A DNA stretch of 64,000 bases, taken from NCBI GenBank assembly GCA_902555435.1, contig CACDRL010000004.1, forward strand, positions 33,782 to 97,781, given 5' to 3'. Position 1 is the stretch's first letter; every line of letters begins with the position of its first letter. This document shows, piece after piece, positions 62,257 to 64,000 of the stretch. The translations under genes and the position numbers were made by a program. Source of the stretch: an uncultured Pelagibacteraceae bacterium. GTDB lineage: Bacteria; Pseudomonadota; Alphaproteobacteria; Pelagibacterales; Pelagibacteraceae. The notes under the pieces were generated by a model. It had not been told where the DNA came from. It made no database searches and worked only from the letters and a program-made list of their open reading frames with translations.

Positions 62257-63675
62257 ATGGAAAATTTAAATTTAGTATTACCTGAAATATTTATTTCACT
62301 TTCAATAATGTTTTTACTTGTTTTGGGTGTATTTAAAAAAAACAGTTCAAAAATCACTTTCAATTTATCTTTATTTGCAATTTTAATTACAGCAATAATA
62401 ACAATAAACGAAACCTTCTCTGTTAGTAGGGAAACTTTGTTTAATGAAAGTGTTGTGATTGACAGCATGTCTTCACTAATGAAAATTATAACTTTAATTG
62501 GAGGTTTTTTAGTTTTAGTTATTTCATCAAGCTACTTAAAAACATTTAAAATATATAATATCGAATACCCAGTTCTTATTTTGAGCTCTATTCTTGGTAT
62601 GATGGTAATGATCAGTTCAAATGATTTAATTGTTTTTTATATGGGCTTAGAATTACAATCATTAGCTCTTTACGTATTAGCAACATATAATAGAGATCAA
62701 CTAAAATCATCCGAAGCTGGTTTGAAATATTTTGTTTTAAGCGCACTATCTTCAGGATTATTGTTATACGGATGCTCATTAGTATACGGTTTTTCTGGGT
62801 CAACTAATTTTGATATAATATCAAATCAACTAAACTCTAATGAATATGTATTAACATTTGGGATTGTATTTATCTTAGTTGGTTTAGCATTTAAAATTTC
62901 TGCAGTTCCATTTCATATGTGGGCTCCTGATGTTTATGAAGGATCACCAACAACTGTGACTTTATTTTTTACAATGGTGCCAAAAATCGCTGCTTTAACT
63001 GTATTTATAAGATTTTTATATGTTCCTTTCTTAAATTTAATTGATCAATGGCAAATGATAATAATATTCTTATCAATAACTTCCATGGTCTTTGGAGCCG
63101 TTGCTGCAATAGGTCAAACCAATGTCAAAAGACTAATTGCTTATAGTTCTATTGGACATATTGGTTACACATTAGCAGGACTAGCCACAGGTTCAAACGA
63201 AGGAATTCAAAGTTCAATAATTTATATTTCAATATACGTAGTTATGAATCTAGCGCTTTTCTCTTGTCTATTGATGTTAAGAAGAAATGATCATTATTAT
63301 GAGGATATTGAGGATCTCTCTGGATTATCAAAAAACCATCCACTTTTATCTTTATGCTTGCTTGTGATCCTGTTTTCTTTAGCAGGTATTCCGCCTCTAG
63401 CAGGTTTCTTTGCTAAGTTTTATGTTTTTAAAGCTGTATTAGAACAATCAATGTTTTTCTTAGCTATAGTTGGATTGTTATCTACCGTAGTTGCAGCTTT
63501 TTATTATTTAAGAATTATAAAAATAATTTACTTTGATAAAGAGAAAGATAAATACGATACGGACCATAGCTTATGGTTAAAATTTTCACTTTCAGTTTCA
63601 ACGATATTAATTCTTTTATACTTCATATTCCCAAGTCAGTTAATAGAAGTCGTTTCAAGAATTAATATTATTTAA
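62257..63675 (+). CDS. nuoN: NADH-quinone oxidoreductase subunit N
   Basis: A 472-residue antiporter-like membrane subunit. It has YMGLELQSLALYVLATYNRD (about 128-147) with the channel Glu, KISAVPFHMWAPDVYEGSPTTVTLF (about 213-237; pieces PFHMWAPDVYEGSPT) and QTNVKRLIAYSSIGHIGY (about 287-304). It completes the nuoA-N set. Its stop overlaps the birA start (TAATG). Confidence 0.98.
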   Translation: MENLNLVLPEIFISLSIMFLLVLGVFKKNSSKITFNLSLFAILITAIITINETFSVSRETLFNESVVIDSMSSLMKIITLIGGFLVLVISSSYLKTFKIYNIEYPVLILSSILGMMVMISSNDLIVFYMGLELQSLALYVLATYNRDQLKSSEAGLKYFVLSALSSGLLLYGCSLVYGFSGSTNFDIISNQLNSNEYVLTFGIVFILVGLAFKISAVPFHMWAPDVYEGSPTTVTLFFTMVPKIAALTVFIRFLYVPFLNLIDQWQMIIIFLSITSMVFGAVAAIGQTNVKRLIAYSSIGHIGYTLAGLATGSNEGIQSSIIYISIYVVMNLALFSCLLMLRRNDHYYEDIEDLSGLSKNHPLLSLCLLVILFSLAGIPPLAGFFAKFYVFKAVLEQSMFFLAIVGLLSTVVAAFYYLRIIKIIYFDKEKDKYDTDHSLWLKFSLSVSTILILLYFIFPSQLIEVVSRINII

Positions 63676-64000
63676 TGAAATTAAAAAAATTTAAATATAA
63701 AAAAGTTAAAAGTACAAATAATACTGCAATAAGAATTATCAAAGAAACTAAATACAATTTAGGTATGGTTGTTGCCGAAACACAAGTAAATGGTAGAGGT
63801 CAGTATGGAAGAAAATGGATATCATCAAAAGGAAATTTATTTATCTCTTTTTTTAATGAACTAAATAAAACGAAACTATCGATTAACGCTATAACAAAAG
63901 TCAATTGTCTTTTAGTCAAAAAGTTACTCTCGTTATTTACAAGTAAAAAAATTTTATTTAAAAAACCAAACGACTTATTAATTGATAAAAAAAAAATTAG
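63675..64000 (+). CDS. birA: Biotin--[acetyl-CoA-carboxylase] ligase, partial
   Basis: The first 108 residues of a biotin protein ligase running off the window end. The motif GRGQYGRKWISSKGNLFIS (about 40-58) is the biotinyl-AMP binding loop (consensus GRGR.GR.W.S..GN), and KPNDLLIDKKKI near 97-108 is the K-W-P-N-D segment with the catalytic Lys, here with Lys in place of Trp. STNNTAIRI near 14-22 matches the N-terminal S-T-N-x-x-A. There is no N-terminal helix-turn-helix, so it is the monofunctional type. Start taken at the ATG sharing a base with the nuoN stop. Confidence 0.93.
   Translation, partial: MKLKKFKYKKVKSTNNTAIRIIKETKYNLGMVVAETQVNGRGQYGRKWISSKGNLFISFFNELNKTKLSINAITKVNCLLVKKLLSLFTSKKILFKKPNDLLIDKKKI

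Noticed and set aside
1..64000. CRISPR arrays, insertion sequences, integrases, phage genes, rRNA
   Set aside because: No regularly spaced repeats, transposase or integrase frames, attachment-like duplications at the tRNAs, or rRNA signatures were found on either strand.

Overview
The window looks like a chromosomal segment of a streamlined marine alphaproteobacterium of the SAR11 / Pelagibacter type. The evidence is very AT-rich DNA, lysine- and isoleucine-rich proteins, spacers that are mostly tens of bases or overlaps, no insertion sequences, phage genes or CRISPR arrays, and characteristic gene sets (aprM-aprB-aprA with xsc and suyAB, TRAP and DMT transporters, tig-clpP-clpX-lon followed by nuoA-N). 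The taxonomic call is from gene content and composition only; no search was run. No gene-free stretch exceeds about 200 bases.

Layout. 1-8.9 kb is mixed housekeeping: a partial DsbA-fold isomerase, an ABA4-like membrane protein, recX, cysQ, a DUF3553 protein, mnmA, a tiny highly basic protein with its own promoter, a metC-like lyase, an MFS carrier, a pabB-pabA-pabC-like folate block and a HIT protein. 9-19.7 kb is a sulfur/organosulfonate block: APS reductase (aprMBA), two small unknown proteins, a TauE/SafE exporter, a YeiH exporter, sulfolactate sulfo-lyase (suyAB), sulfoacetaldehyde acetyltransferase (xsc) and a FAD amine/amino-acid oxidase-type enzyme. Together they can release sulfite from C2 and C3 sulfonates, oxidise it via APS to feed electrons to the membrane, and export sulfite or sulfate.

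19.7-40.2 kb is accessory metabolism and transport: a hydratase, DMT and LysE exporters, an M23 peptidase, an SDR, TerC, a GMC oxidoreductase, a divergent PanB-like protein, a PhyH oxygenase next to a Baeyer-Villiger-type monooxygenase, an FKBP-rhodanese fusion, an HxlR regulator, then SDR-ALDH-hydroxyacid dehydrogenase followed by a complete TRAP transporter with an intercistronic terminator hairpin, and an NCS1 permease with a zinc alcohol dehydrogenase. 40.2-43.5 kb holds a DUF3047 protein, ybgC, a family-5 uracil-DNA glycosylase, a histidine phosphatase, a DUF1289 protein and four small proteins of 44-57 residues.

43.5-64 kb is core: tRNA-Leu, tig (with a His-rich plus Lys-rich tail), clpP, clpX, lon, tRNA-Val, tRNA-Asp, the full 14-gene nuoA-N complex I operon and the start of birA.

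The points most worth following are: the self-contained sulfonate-to-sulfate module with a dyad-symmetric divergent control region; the oxidase gene after xsc, whose ATG is exactly the 3-base loop of a perfect 9-bp hairpin; the 27-residue basic protein with promoter and ribosome binding site; the PanB-like protein that has lost its metal ligands; and the rhodanese domain with Ser in place of the catalytic Cys.
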